The notes under the pieces are model-generated. The model ran no database searches, was not told the DNA's origin, and saw only the letters and a program-made list of their open reading frames with translations. From assembly GCA_019155205.2 (NCBI GenBank), contig JAHNZQ020003149.1:1937181-1991845 (forward strand): a stretch of DNA of 54,665 bases, read 5' to 3'. Below, one piece after another: positions 20,950-32,515 of the stretch. A program made the position numbers and the translations under genes. Position 1 is the first letter of the stretch. Each line of letters begins with the position of its first letter. Source of the DNA: Gracilaria vermiculophylla. Lineage: Eukaryota; Rhodophyta; Florideophyceae; Gracilariales; Gracilariaceae.

Positions 20950-23900
20950 GCCACCGCATACGTGGACTTTGAACACTTAGATGTCCTGTGTCTACCGTGG
21001 AGACGTATTAAGCAGAACCGGATCCCGGATCACATCTTAGTGATGGCGAAATGGATCTATAAGGTTTACGCTGATTTTTGGACTGCACATGCAGTATGTG
21101 GTGCTATTTCTAATGGTCTTCGACACCGGAGCGGGGCCGAATTTCGTCGTTGAGGCAATACTACCTCCGCTTCTGCGGAATTGCATTCGCACAGAAGCGG
21201 TACCCGACTTCTGAGACGCGAACAACAATCCGTTACAAACTATGGGGACAATTGATCTGACATTCAGATTGGGAACATCGGTGGTCAAGCTCACTTTCCT
21301 TTTGTGCCGTTCTCTTGCCACGCCAGTCATCCTCCGATGCGAGTCCTGCGACAGGTTCATAGAGGATATGCATCGGTGCCTGAAACAAGTGGGGTTGGGA
21401 GATGGGTCGTCAATCCCCGCCTTCCGACAAACGCTTCGTTGGGATCTGAAAAAGCAGGTGCCCCTACCTGCCGCACAGACATTACCACTGGGAACCCGGA
21501 AGTCGACCAAGCCCCGCGTTGGGGCATCATTGAAGATGCCGTCCGCCATGCTGGTCCTTGTTCAGATCAACTCCCGTCAATAAGTCTTGAGGGTTATTCA
21601 GCCGTCATTCTCGTTGTGCGAGCGGAGTTGCCCGCCCGTCGCAAACGGAATCGTGCCATATCTTTGTAGCAAATATGGTCGAGGCACCCCAGTATCTGGC
21701 CAAAACCCAAATGGATGGTTACGTCACGTTACATCCGATGGCGATGATCCCCACAAGGTGACGGTCGCCCAGATAATTTTGCTCGTAAGGGCAGAAGATG
21801 GGAAGGGGCCCGACGCGGGTGTAAACTCCACCCCCAGCGGATTCACCGATCTACCGGGAGGTACCGTGGAAACGGGAAGAACTGCCCGCCAGGTTAGTCC
21901 GACCTTGCCGACATCCGTTTTGACGAGCCATGACCGGATTGACCCCGTGAGAGCTCTCGAAGAACTGGACTTGTGCCACGTGTCCGCCTCGCATAGGGAG
22001 TGCCTCTGCGCAATGTTGCAATGTTGCGGGACTCTACCCCGATGTGAGATGGCGCGCTTGGCGAGATTAACTACATTAAACATTGCATATATTTGTCACC
22101 GAACACTCGGCCAATAGCGCAACCCCCATACAGGGCTTAGCCGAAGGCTTGAGAATAGGAAGAAATTCAACTAGAGCGCATACTCCGTGCCGAAGTTATA
22201 GAGCAAGCCGAATCCCCGTGGGCGTTCCCCGTGGCCCTTTTGCTTAAAACGGATGGGTCATAGAGGTCCTGTGTTGACTACCGCCGGCTTTATACCCCGA
22301 TTATCCGGAATACCTACCCGATTTCTCGGATGGACGAGTGCATTGACTCACACGGGGATGCTACCCGATTCACGGCTCTCGACTCCAATTGGGGCTACAG
22401 GCAGATCATTTACAGGGAGGAAGACCGTGAAATCTTGGCGTTCGTGCAGCACTGTGTTTCCTTTAGCTTCAAGCGCATGTCTTTAGGGCTGAACAACGCA
22501 ACCGCAACGTTTGAAAGGGCTATCGATTTCCTCATGAACCGATTCAAGTGGCGGACTTCCTTTGTGTATTTAGGCGACATATCTATCTTTTCCAGCAACT
22601 TGGACGATCATCTAATCCATGTGTGGGATGTGATGACGGTTTTGCGTGACGTAGGTATTACCCTGAAGCTCAGAGAGTGTCAGTTCTTTACAGATTCCGC
22701 GAAGTCTTAAGGTCACATCATCCGTCCCGGACTGCTTATGATTGAAAGAATTCGAGTCAAGTCCCTTCCTGAGGCGAAAAAACCCCGGAGACAAACAAAA
22801 TTGAGATCCTTTTTTGAATTAGTTGACATTTATCGACGGTTCATACTGAGTTTTTCGGATGTCGCCGCACCGCTTAACCCGTTATTACAAAAAGGGCAGC
22901 CGCCGAAGCTCTCCCCATTCATTGTCAAACAGTCAGTTGCCTTTCAGTCCCTGATCAGGGCGGTAAAAACAGCTCTGATCCTGTCACTCTCCAAGTTGGG
23001 CCTCCCGTACTCCGTGGATACGGACTCCAGTGACCACCAAATGGGTTTTGCACTGTTTCAGACAAACCCCGAAGGGGAGCTCACACCAATTGGATATTGG
23101 TTCAGGACTCTCAACGTTCACGTTAGGATCTACTCTGCCTCGTAGAAGGAGTGCATAGCCGAGGTGTGGCCGGTCTCCACACTACGTTCCTATCTGACTG
23201 GAGTGCACTTCACCGTATTCACGGATCATTTCTTTCTGCGGTGATCGACGAATATTGTCGATCAATCAGGCCACGTAATGCGATAAATACTCCGCCTAGC
23301 GGAATTTACGTTCGAAAATGTTTATAATAAGAGCTCACAGAATGTTGGATGAAATGCCTGTGCTGTCACTGACAACCATATGTTCCAGGGGACCATGGGC
23401 TGTGTTAAAAGTTGACTCTGTGTCGTGCACGTGTGCAGGTGTGCTACTCGGCATGTTGTTCACTACCATATCGTTTCCGGGTGTACACATTGGAAACTCA
23501 GCTTAATGTACAGCAGATATGGTTTAGTGTAATGTGCCTCTTCATGGTAATTATATACACACATTGCTGTATGGACACGAGTGGTGGCGAAATACAGAGA
23601 GAGTAAGGTAGTTGAGTGAATTTGTGCATTGTCATGGTCTCGTGAGTGTACGGAACTGTCATGCCTTGTTGTGCTTTGCTGTTGTAAGCATTATTGAATT
23701 GTGGCTAGTACATTTATGTCATGTTACAATATGATTGGTAGTATTGAGTGTCTCGCCTTTGTAGTGTAATTTCTGATGCAACCTAGTCGGTGCGACTGAA
23801 CCACTATATAAGTCGTGGTTGAGGCTCCTCCAAGTAAATACAAGCCAGAGCTGGCGAACATTTTTAACATCCCTCCAACCTTCCATTGCCCCTCTGACCT

Positions 23901-25270
23901 CCAATACAGAACGTGAACGTTGATGCCCTATCACGTTTGCTCACAAAAATAGAAGCCATCGGCGACGCCGACGAGAAGGAAATCCCCTGCTTCATCACCG
24001 AAAGAACAACCCGAAAGCTTTGCTCTGGGCCTCCAATGAAGTTAGCTCCAATGACATCGAGAAGCTCCTTGCTTCTGATGACGTCGAAACCACCACGCAG
24101 GGGAATTTCATGCCAATCAGAATGGAAGACATGATCCAAGAACAGTTCAAAGGCCCATTCTGCGTCAAGTTACATGCCTGTCTGAACGGGGGAGAAGAAT
24201 TAGTTTCGAGCTTAACAACACTGGATGCCTGGTTTGGAAAGTAGAGTGTCAACAATAAATTTTGGTGCCCTACGTCCTCCAGCCTATGGTCCTTCAACTG
24301 TCAGATTATCCGAAGCCCGGTGGACACCCTGGTAGGTGGAAGCTTTATCTAACCCCTCGCAAGGCTTCTTACTGGCCCCCGACGACTGTGGATTGCTAAG
24401 CTACTGTGCGATTCTGCACACAATACACAAAGACCCGGGTCGCACTCCGGAAACATTCCGACAAGTTGAAGCTTCTCCTTGCCAGGGTTCCTTTCGAGTT
24501 TGTCCCCTTCGAAATTCTCGTTCCGCTATTGAAGAAGAAGAAAGAAAACCTTTTTCTGCTTGTATTAACGGAACGTTTCTTGAAGCTGGTTTGCACAGTT
24601 TCCTTACGGAACATCTCCGCTTTTGCAGTTGCATACGCGTTTGTAAAGCACCTGTTCTTCGTTTACAGACCTCCTGTCGAGGCGCTTTCCGACAATGGCA
24701 GGCAATTCGCGTCACGCTTTTTTCAAGACATCTGCCGCATACTAGATGTGATGAACCTTTTCAGCACGACGCGTCACCAGCAAACTAACTGGCAGATTGA
24801 ATGTTTCAACCAGACACTACTCGCGTCTCTGCGTAACTATATCGCGAATCACCCCACCTCGTAGGATCTCCTCACACAAGCCGTACAATATGCGTACAAT
24901 ATGCATGCACACCCGACACTCGGTCGTACTCCCTTCGAGCTGGTCTTATCGCCGATGTTCCCGCCCTGAAAGTTGGGAGCGCATTCACAGGCGGATACTT
25001 TCACTTCAGTAGGCGGATAACACCTGCAGTGAAAAGATTGGCTTGCCAAGTTCTTGCCAGTCGCTTGGAAGCCTATGGAGCGTTCTAAAACTGCACATAA
25101 GAGGAACTTAGATGACCGCCTGCGCCGTCACCCGCAAGAGAGTGCTCGCCCGTGGCGAATGGCTTCTTCAGGGTTGTGTGCTCCGACTGGTATACGGTGG
25201 AAATCGCCGTTGGCAAGAAACAGAAGCATCTGTCCCGCTACTGCGTAGTACAAGCTCCTCTTGTATCACA
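20950..25270 (+). pseudogene. pol: gypsy-2 pol: protease, RT, RNase H, integrase
   Basis: In order: protease (VFDTGAGPNFV, about 21120), pre-RT motif (HVSASHRECL), RT (MDECIDSHGDA at 22330, then YLGDI where YIDD is expected), RNase H (YSVDTDSSDHQMGFALF, about 23010; VDALSRLL resumes after the inserted LTR at 23919), integrase zinc finger (LSDYPKPGGHPG, about 24300) and core (LSDNGRQFASRFF, WQIECFNQT, about 24690-24810), then a tail with AHKRNLDDRLRR. The first Asp of the YXDD motif is Gly, so RT would be inactive. There are many stops and frameshifts, more than in gypsy-1. Confidence 0.85.
23343..23906 (+). repeat. solo LTR of a separate family (LTR3) inside gypsy-2
   Basis: It starts TGTTGGATG and ends CTCCAATA, with CAGAA on both sides (23338-23342 and 23907-23911) as a 5-bp target duplication. 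Removing it rejoins the RNase H frame before VDALSRLL. A TATATAAG box at 23805-23812 fits an LTR promoter. Length 564 bp. It ends in TA rather than CA, so the right border may be off by a base or two. No internal part is present. Confidence 0.75.
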
Positions 25271-25279
25271 TGTGGTCTC

Positions 25280-26460
25280 ACCAATCGAAGATGCGTCCGC
25301 CCATTGGAAGCAGTTGTTCCAATTGATGTGTCCAAAAAGATTTCAATTTGACTACAACCGCGAAGGGTACTTAGAGAAGAGATCCGACCTTGATAATATA
25401 CTCCAACAGGTAGTACACGAGTCGTTGTGCCAACGCGTTCTGCATCTAGCACACGCATTTTTGCTCTCGACATATCCAGGCGGTTCATGGTTACATTGAT
25501 TGACGTTATTGTGAACTGCTCACGTCATCTCAGTACTCAAGGCGGGAAGCACAAGCATAAAAAATACTTTAAGACGTTTACTTTATTCTTTCCATTGGCA
25601 TCTATTATTATTGGAGTTTATCGATACTTAACTAATGGGACCTTCACCTAGAACCCCCAAAATATAAAAGCACATGCTTGTTATCACCTACAGGTTTTAC
25701 AAACTGACCATAGCCGTCCCCCTGCAAACAACAACCTCGAACATCTTAGTGATAATATTTATGACAAGTTGGGCGCATTCGCCTAGTGTACCACATTACC
25801 TTTCAACGCTATAAGTATTCAACGTAGTCTTACAGTTATTCGAGCCCATTGGCGTCCAGAAAAGTTTCAAGCATTACTTTTCGTACGCGTACCATTCTAT
25901 GACCAGTGGCCAATTAGAACGATTCAACAAGATGTCAGTGGCAAAGCTCTGACATTACGTGGCGGAACACCAAATCCACGGGTTGGATTTTGTTAAGACT
26001 TAAGTGTTCACTAATGAACTACTGGGGCATAGATCTATAGGCTCGGCACCATTTCACCTGGTCATATTTCGTCACTCAAGTGATACAATTGTAAACATGG
26101 GCTCAAAGAACTAAAAGAAAGTGAGGAATCATACAACCATTCGAGTGAAAAAGTCCATTTTCTAACGCATCTTTGAAATACTTAGAGGTTCTACCAGACG
26201 GGTGACGAAAGCCCAACACTGGTATAAAACATACCATGACCACCAAGTAAAGCGCCTACTCTAATTAAAACCCGGTGACTACTCGTATAAGAATGCACAG
26301 CCAGGTTATGAAAGTACAATGTATAGTGTTACAGTTATGATGCCTTACGGGAAAATATACAGCTTCAGTGGCATATCCCACGCAACTTCATACTCAGGTA
26401 ATGGGAACCATGCAACCGACACCCATCAGTTGAAACAGTTAGCGTCCTTAGGGAACAGAT
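25280..26460 (+). pseudogene. gypsy-4: integrase-region relic of a gypsy-1-like element
   Basis: Three plus-strand frames together parallel the gypsy-1 integrase: EGYLEKRSDLDNILQQVV then LHLAHAFLLSTYPGG (zinc-finger side, about 25360-25490), KHKKYFKTFTLFFPLASI, LVITYRFYKLTIAVPLQTTT (core, about 25680), then AYHSMTSGQLERFNKMSVAK and HRSIGSAPFHLV (about 25885-26080). Here the catalytic Glu position is intact (QLERFN), unlike gypsy-1. Many stops and frame changes. The 5' part (gag, RT) is absent. It abuts the gypsy-2 pol tail, so this is a junction of two broken elements. Confidence 0.75.
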
Positions 26461-26836
26461 ACGCTAATCAGATGGCGAGGGGTGTTGCTTGTCAGTGAGA
26501 TCTCGAATAAAATCAGCAAAAATGGTAACGATAACTGAAAAAGAAAAAAAAAATCGAAAAAATAAGAAAATGTGTAGATTACTGGAGTAAGACAAAATGA
26601 CAAAGAAACTGTACTGATCGAAACCAACGAGGCGGAATAGACTTCTCGGTAGCGAGGATACTAGCCACTGGGAGTAGTGCCACCCCATTGTTATAGAGCC
26701 ACCGGCCTAATGGTAGAAAGCTCTCTCACATCACGAGGACGAGACGGAAAACCACTGGAAAGTGGAAGTGGAGGTCGCGTCTACGCCATACTATTCTGCA
26801 AAGCATATATGCCCGCCTGCTCGTCTAAGGGACCAT
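26461..26836. other. stretch before the copia element
   Basis: No recognised gene. A plus-strand frame is open from about 26647 and continues, once the copia element and one ACCAT are removed, into 32516-32606 (see findings). Confidence 0.4.
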
Positions 26837-27325
26837 TGTAATTGCATCAGCTACTAATAGGATTAAAATAGGCAAAAGCAAAACGCATAAACCTTAACAT
26901 TCAAAGGTTGCTAAGAACAAGCACCACTGGCAACGTCATATACAGCAGCACCGACACTAGCAGCTCCACACGGAGAAGCACCAACACTGGCAGCTCCACA
27001 CGGAGAAGCACCAACACTAGTAGCTCATGACGCACGGCACCGACATTATCAGGATGGAGATAAAACAGACACAGGTCTAGACGGATAAGCCAAGACCACG
27101 ACCGCATAACAACGCACAAAGAAAGCAGGCAAACGAGCCACCGAAAGGGCACGAAAAAAACAGTATTTAACAGAAGCATAGGCGTAGCCAGATAGGCATC
27201 AAGACAAAAAGCAACATCCGGGAGAGAGCAGCTCAGCCTTCTCGGGAGCCCATTGTGCTCAATATCTTCGCTTGTAGAGTTCGCTCTGGGCATATTTAAC
27301 TATGCAGAATCACGAGCATTTCACA
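26837..27325 (+). repeat. copia 5' LTR
   Basis: It starts TGTAATTGCATCAG and ends GAGCATTTCACA. It contains three units of a 30-bp tandem repeat (AGCACCAACACTGGCAGCTC core) at about 26947-27035 and a TATTTAA box in the second half. An antisense frame spans most of it. No TGG-type primer site follows; the next bases form the palindrome TATGGGCCTAGCCCATA. Confidence 0.92.
26901..27293 (-). CDS. antisense ORF within the copia 5' LTR
   Basis: A 130-codon minus-strand frame, ATG to stop, wholly inside the LTR. It has a hydrophobic stretch (PMLLLNTVFFVPF, LVCLLSL) and, from the 30-bp repeats, a repeated block of the type VELPVLVLLR. The homologous frame in the right LTR is also open (150 codons). 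No known family; expression unproven. It may be chance, since an in-frame 30-bp repeat creates open sequence. Confidence 0.3.
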   Translation of the reverse strand: MPRANSTSEDIEHNGLPRRLSCSLPDVAFCLDAYLATPMLLLNTVFFVPFRWLVCLLSLCVVMRSWSWLIRLDLCLFYLHPDNVGAVRHELLVLVLLRVELPVLVLLRVELLVSVLLYMTLPVVLVLSNL

Positions 27326-28569
27326 TTTATGGGCCTAGCCCATAGCTCAACTCCAAGCAGATTGTATGAGCAACCATTGCTCAAAGCAACCAGTGACAAG
27401 CTCCAATGGCGCAAGCGCATCCGCACTTGGGCTCGGTTTATCCGCAGACTTGCACGTGGTGGCGATCACAAAGCCATCAGTGCCTACAATGCTCTTGGAC
27501 TCACTATCTACCATTCATTAGACGAATCGTTTGCAGGAAAGATCGACAGCGCCACAGATGCCGGGCTGTTCGTTTTGGAACCAGATGAGAACCAAGAAAC
27601 CGATCCCATGGAAACGTTAGAGAACATCATTGAGCTCATGGCCAAGCACTTTGTCACAGAAACTGTACGCAGACTAGTTTCAATGCTCAAGCAAGTCCAC
27701 GCATGCAAACGCGAACAGAATGAGTCTACAGCCGTATACGCAAACAGATTTGAAGCCATCGCTCGTAGGTACCTCAGTAACTGTAGCTACACGACTCCTC
27801 AACAAGATAGCCAGAACTTTGCCATGCTTATTCTTGAGAATGCAAACCTCCCGAATGAATCCTACAACACGGTGATTTCACAAATGGTCACCAAAGCCAA
27901 GGAAAGAGGAATATCCGAAGAACCCATAGTCAGTGTACCAAAAGAGTTATTCAAGAAACTGAGAAAAGAACACGACGCATGTCTCGAGAAATGCCAACCG
28001 GAATCCTCGACAGGCCCCTTGCAGAACGAAGATCTAACGAAGGAACAGAGCCATGGGATATTAACCAATTTCAAGAAAGCAAGCGAAATATTCGCAAAGC
28101 AACACAGAATTGCAGCAGACCGTGACATCACTCAGAAGTCCGGCATTCAATTGACCTTGGATGATGCAACAGAAGCCATATCGAAGTCAAGGTCGGTGGA
28201 AATACATTCAAAAGAGACCTCCCCAGCAACGAACTTAAGACAGGCTCTCGACTTGGTAAACGAATGCACACAGACAATAAACCGCAAAACCACGGAACAG
28301 GTCCCGAAAACGGAAAGCGCAGAAAGTGCATACCACCAGGTGAGGGCCCCAAGAAAGACTCAAGATGCAAGATGTGAAAGCAGATTGGCCATTGGTAGAT
28401 GGACGCCGAGTGCATCTTCAACAAGATCAAGAATTCGCTAGACTTACAGCAAAAGAACGAAAACGGAAATACAACACGCAGAATCGATGATGTAGTCCGT
28501 GAAACCTTGCAGAATAGCAAAAAAGACGACGATAATCATAACGAAAAGAAATCTTCGTTTTTTCAATAA
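27302..28569 (+). pseudogene. gag: copia gag
   Basis: Open from ATG at 27302 (in the last bases of the LTR; next ATG at 27329) to 28441. The first 250 residues resemble a copia capsid (KLQWRKRIRTWARFIRRL, TLENIIELMAKHFV, ESTAVYANRFEAIARRYL). A frame change before about 28340 then moves the true path to another frame, where GEGPKKDSRCKM, TGA, KQIGHW, TAG, MDAEC reads as a zinc knuckle whose second Cys has become TGA. That frame ends at TAA 28567-28569 after a T6 run. Protease and pol lie in the -1 frame from there. It is damaged by one frameshift and two stops. Confidence 0.82.
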
Positions 28570-31500
28570 AGGGATCTGATACGCTCCAACCAGACCCCAA
28601 TACCATCCTCGATGAAGGAGCCCCCACTTCCACCGCAGATATCCTAGATGCCGCCAAGCTATGTGAAATAATCGGGATCCCCTTCAAGCTAGAGCCACCG
28701 CGATCCAACTACATGCATGGCTGGGGTGACGACTGCCTTGGTGCCAAACAAATCATCGCATCATGGACGTTTACCGTCCTTGAAACGCGCAAAAAGCCAA
28801 CCCCGTTCACATTTGACATCGTTTTTGGATCGTCACCCATGATATTGGGAATGGACGTGCGAAAATACAGGATTACCTTTATCTTGCGTGCGCAACGATA
28901 CTTGGACATGAAACGCCCGACAGACAAAGAAAACAGAGTATTCTTCACTTACATCACCGAAGGTGATGAGCGACTCCGTCTCGACATTGCCCCACATCCT
29001 CTCTCTACTGTCAGCACCTTACTCGGCAACATTCACACTACCACACACCGCACACCGCTTACGTTTTGCAAACGGGTCCATCGCTACACGCACGCCACTG
29101 CCAATGAAATGCGTGACATATGCAAGGACGCCGGAATCCTAAACGATGAGATGAACAACGCAATCAATCGCGTTACACCCGCATGCGAATTGTGCACCAA
29201 GAACGGCAGACCAAAGCCCACCACAAAAGTCTCCCTAAGCCACGTGAATGAGGAGTTTAACGAAGAAATACAGATCGATCTCGCATACGCCACCGTTAAA
29301 GGAGCGAAAATTGTGTTCATGGTGATGACCGATGTTGGAACTAGATACAGCGAGACAGCTAGGGCACCAGACCGCAAACTCGAAACCATTTCTACCCTCA
29401 TAGAAACCAAATGGATATGTCATCACGGAGCACCAAAGCGCATCTCAGCCGATGATGAATACAACCGCAGCACCCTCATAAGATACCTAAGAACGCACGA
29501 AATTACATTCTGCCCGCGCCCAACTAGACGCCACAACAAAACCAGAAAAGTAGAACGTAAGATCGGAACCATCAAAGCTATCTTAAGGAAGCTTAACGAC
29601 GAGAAGACCTCCGCAAGCACCGAAACCATCCTCGCCCGCGCCACATTCCTTTCCAACATGTTCTCAGGAAGCCGCCTCCTGAGCTCATTCGAACTCGCCA
29701 GAGGATACAGCCCTGCCCTAGTTAGAATCCCCAGCACCATCATCACGCAAGAACTTCTTGACTCCCACAAAGAGCAAGTAGCAGTCCGAGCCCTGCAACG
29801 CCTCCTACACTCTCACGAACCGACCGTCACGCGACCTGACTTATTCCAGAAGGATGACCCCATCTGGGTATTCTACAAGAGCACAAAACAAAACGAAGAC
29901 AACGAATGGGTCAAAGCATATGTCATCGAAGCAAGCGAGCACTTCATCACAGCCCGCCGAGCCAATAAGGGCCCACCGATGAAGATAGCGTACGAGGACT
30001 TCCGAATTGCCCCTCGCCGCGAACTAACCGACGCCCTCCTCAGCTGCTCTTTGGAATAGGAACTAGAGTCAACCGCCACAGCCGAAAATATTCCGTCGAA
30101 TGGGGGGAACAATGACCCAACACAACAACCGTATAGTTCGACTGCACATCATTCTTCGCTGTATGTATCAAACGCAAACCCAACATACGAAGACGCAACA
30201 AAAGATATTGGCCCCTACGCTCAATCCATAGAAGCCCCACTATCCCGGTATAACGCCACATCCAATTCTGACCGCAACCAAGCACTGGAAATGATTTATG
30301 CAGAAATTGGATCCCAGAAAGTAACATCCCGCGCGCTGGACTTTGCCCCCCCTTACATAATTGATCAAGCATTCCGCGAAGAAGTTGAAGACAACTGGGA
30401 CGGATTATTCGCAGAATTGCAAGACTGCGACGTATCACGTTCGGCCAACGTTATCAGCTCGCATGCAGTATACAAGGTTGAAACCGAAGAAGATGGAAGC
30501 CGGTACCTGAAAGCAAAGATAGTTGCACATGGGAACCGTGACAAAGAAAAGGACGATATTAGAAAGGATTCCTCAACCTCACCATTATTCGTCGTCAGAC
30601 TCCTGCTATCCTTAGCAACCTTCCTTAGTTTCAGATTCGCGTCGGCTGACATCAAAGTGCATACCTGCAAAGTGGCCCCATCCACCGGGACATATTTGTA
30701 TGACCTCCTCGAGAATGGAATGGAAATCGGGGAACATTATGGAAGGTACTGAAGTTGCCATATGGCATTGTAGAAGAAGGAAGACAATGGCAGAAAGCAG
30801 TAGAGGAATGGATGCTCACATCAGCTGGTTTGGAAAGGGTCCTTGGGGTAGCGCAACTATTCGTTAACCGCAACATCGCAGGCAAGATCATCCTCTTAAT
30901 GGCCAAAGTAACAGACGATTTCTTTATAAGCGGATCACTTGAGGATAACAAAAAGTTTTTGGAAGCGCTACAGAAACGCTTTGTGATTGGGAAAATCGTT
31001 ACCGATGACGTGATTCACTTCGATGGTTGCGAAATATCGCAGAAGGAGAATGGGAACATAGAAATGTCTATGAAAAGATACGTAGACCGCATCAAACCTA
31101 TCGATGTTTCGAAATCGCGACGTAAACAGCAACAAGACAAAGCCACCGACTCGGAAGTCAAGCAATACATGAGCCTCGCAGCAACTCTCATGTATTTGGG
31201 CAATGTTATGTTACCGCAAGCGTCCTATATCACATCAGCACTGCAACAACAGCTAACACGGATAACGGTTGAACATCTCGTAGAGGCCAACAGCATGACG
31301 AAAGAGATACTCAAGCATGAACCACTGATCACATACCGCAAGCCGTAAAATATCAGAAATGTCACAGTATGTACCTTTGCCGACGCATCGTTCAACAGCA
31401 GTTCCGCAAAAGACTATGGACAAACCGGAATCGTTACGAGGCTCAGGATTAGCATGGAAAACGGAGAATATCTCTTCCACGCCATCGATTGGTGTAGCCA

Positions 31501-31906
31501 GAAGCGACGCCGGGTCAGTTATTCACCTTACGGAGCCGAGATCTTTGCATGCGCCACCGCCGACGACCGATGCTTTTATTTCAAGACAACCCTGAACTCA
31601 CTGTTCCCGGACTGCCAACTCAAAAACGAACTCTTCACAGACTCGAAGTGCCTATACGACACCATAACCACGCTACACGAGGGAAAAGATTTCAGGCTAC
31701 GACCTACAGTCCAACGCATGCGCAATAGCTTCGAAAGCGAAGAGCTAGATTCCATGAGATGGCTTCCCGGCCGAATCGACCCGGGCGATTCGGTGACCAA
31801 GCGAGACCCCAACACATCAGCGATCCTGAACAAGCTATTATCCGAAGAAATCATCACGATCAACCTCGAATCTGGCTACTGCTTGCATAGCGCGACATGG
31901 AAGTAG
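28554..31906 (+). pseudogene. pol: copia pol: protease, integrase, RT, RNase H
   Basis: Protease-like ILDEGAPTST (about 28600; DEGA rather than D(S/T)GA) leads into a 448-codon block with an HHCC zinc finger (HRYTHA, CELC), the integrase core Asp (IQIDLAY), Asp (SADDEYN) and Glu (RKVERKIGT). A TAG at 30057 is in frame. RT starts as IDQAFREEVEDNWDGL and continues to KVHTCKVAP; a frameshift near 30750 leads to LPYGIVEEGRQW and the active-site motif AKVTDDFFISGS, where copia elements usually have YVDD. RNase H is present (TDSKCLYDTITTLHEGK, RWLPGRIDPGDSVTKRDP) and ends in TAG at 31906. One stop, one clear frameshift and a break near 31350 are the damage. Confidence 0.92.
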
Positions 31907-31950
31907 CATGGGAGATACAGCAAAGTCGTAAGATAAAATAGATCTCAACG

Positions 31951-31961
31951 AATGGGGGGAA
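31951..31961 (+). promoter_or_regulatory. copia polypurine tract
   Basis: AATGGGGGGAA directly before the right LTR, the plus-strand DNA primer site. Confidence 0.8.
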
Positions 31962-32510
31962 TTTAATTGCATCAGCTACTAATAGAATTAAAATAGGCAA
32001 AAGCAAAACGCATAAACCTTAACTTTCAAAGGTTGCTATGCACAAGCACCACTGGCAACGTCATGTACAGCAGCACCGACACTGGAAGCTCTACACGGAG
32101 AAGCACCAACATTGGCAGCTTCACACGGAGAAGCACCAACACTGGCAGCTCCACACGGAGAAGCATCAACACTGGCAGCTCCACACGGATAAGCACCAAA
32201 ACTAGTAGCTCATGACGCCCGGCACCGACACTATCAGGATAGAGATAAAACAGACACAGGTCTAGACGGATAAGCCAAGACCACGACCGCATAGCAACGC
32301 ACAGAGAAAGCAGGCAAACAAGCCACCGAAAGGGCACGAAAAAAACAGTATTTAACAGAAGCATAGGCATAGCCAGATAGGCATCAAGACAAAAAGCAAC
32401 ATCCGGGAGAGAGCAGCTCAGCCTTCTCGGGAGCCCATTGTGCTCATTATCCTCTCTTGTAGAGTTCGCTGTGGGCATATTTACCTATGCAGAATCACGA
32501 GCATTTCACA
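31962..32510 (+). repeat. copia 3' LTR
   Basis: Same ends as the left LTR except TT for TG at the first two bases. Five 30-bp units (32072-32220) versus three on the left account exactly for the 60-bp length difference. Confidence 0.92.
32026..32478 (-). CDS. antisense ORF within the copia 3' LTR
   Basis: A 150-codon minus-strand frame, the counterpart of the one at 26901-27293, still open despite substitutions and two added repeat units (20 extra residues of the VELPVLVLLR type). Hydrophobic N-terminal half. Function unknown; it may be an accident of repeat structure. Confidence 0.3.
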   Translation of the reverse strand: MPTANSTREDNEHNGLPRRLSCSLPDVAFCLDAYLAMPMLLLNTVFFVPFRWLVCLLSLCVAMRSWSWLIRLDLCLFYLYPDSVGAGRHELLVLVLIRVELPVLMLLRVELPVLVLLRVKLPMLVLLRVELPVSVLLYMTLPVVLVHSNL

Positions 32511-32515
32511 ACCAT

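Larger units (their letters stand above)
17770..25280 (+). mobile_element. Ty3/gypsy element gypsy-2, 3' truncated and heavily decayed
   Basis: It has a 5' LTR, primer-binding site, gag with zinc knuckle, protease, RT, RNase H and integrase in gypsy order on the plus strand. Shared gag (FGPPASYVEGV versus FGGPAAFVEGV) and pol motifs, plus matching LTR ends, put it in the same family as gypsy-3. It sits in a piggyBac gene, is itself interrupted by a solo LTR at 23343-23906, and passes near 25.28 kb into the pol of another gypsy element, so its 3' LTR is absent. The junction is placed by protein similarity only. Confidence 0.85.
26837..32510 (+). mobile_element. Ty1/copia LTR retrotransposon with intact target duplication
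   Basis: A 5674-bp element with LTRs of 489 and 549 bp, flanked by the perfect duplication ACCAT (26832-26836 and 32511-32515). Order is gag, protease, integrase, RT, RNase H, with integrase before RT, which defines Ty1/copia. A purine tract AATGGGGGGA precedes the right LTR. Apart from a 60-bp difference in tandem repeats the LTRs differ at only a few percent of sites by eye, so this is the youngest retroelement here. gag and pol carry a few stops and frameshifts. Confidence 0.95.
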
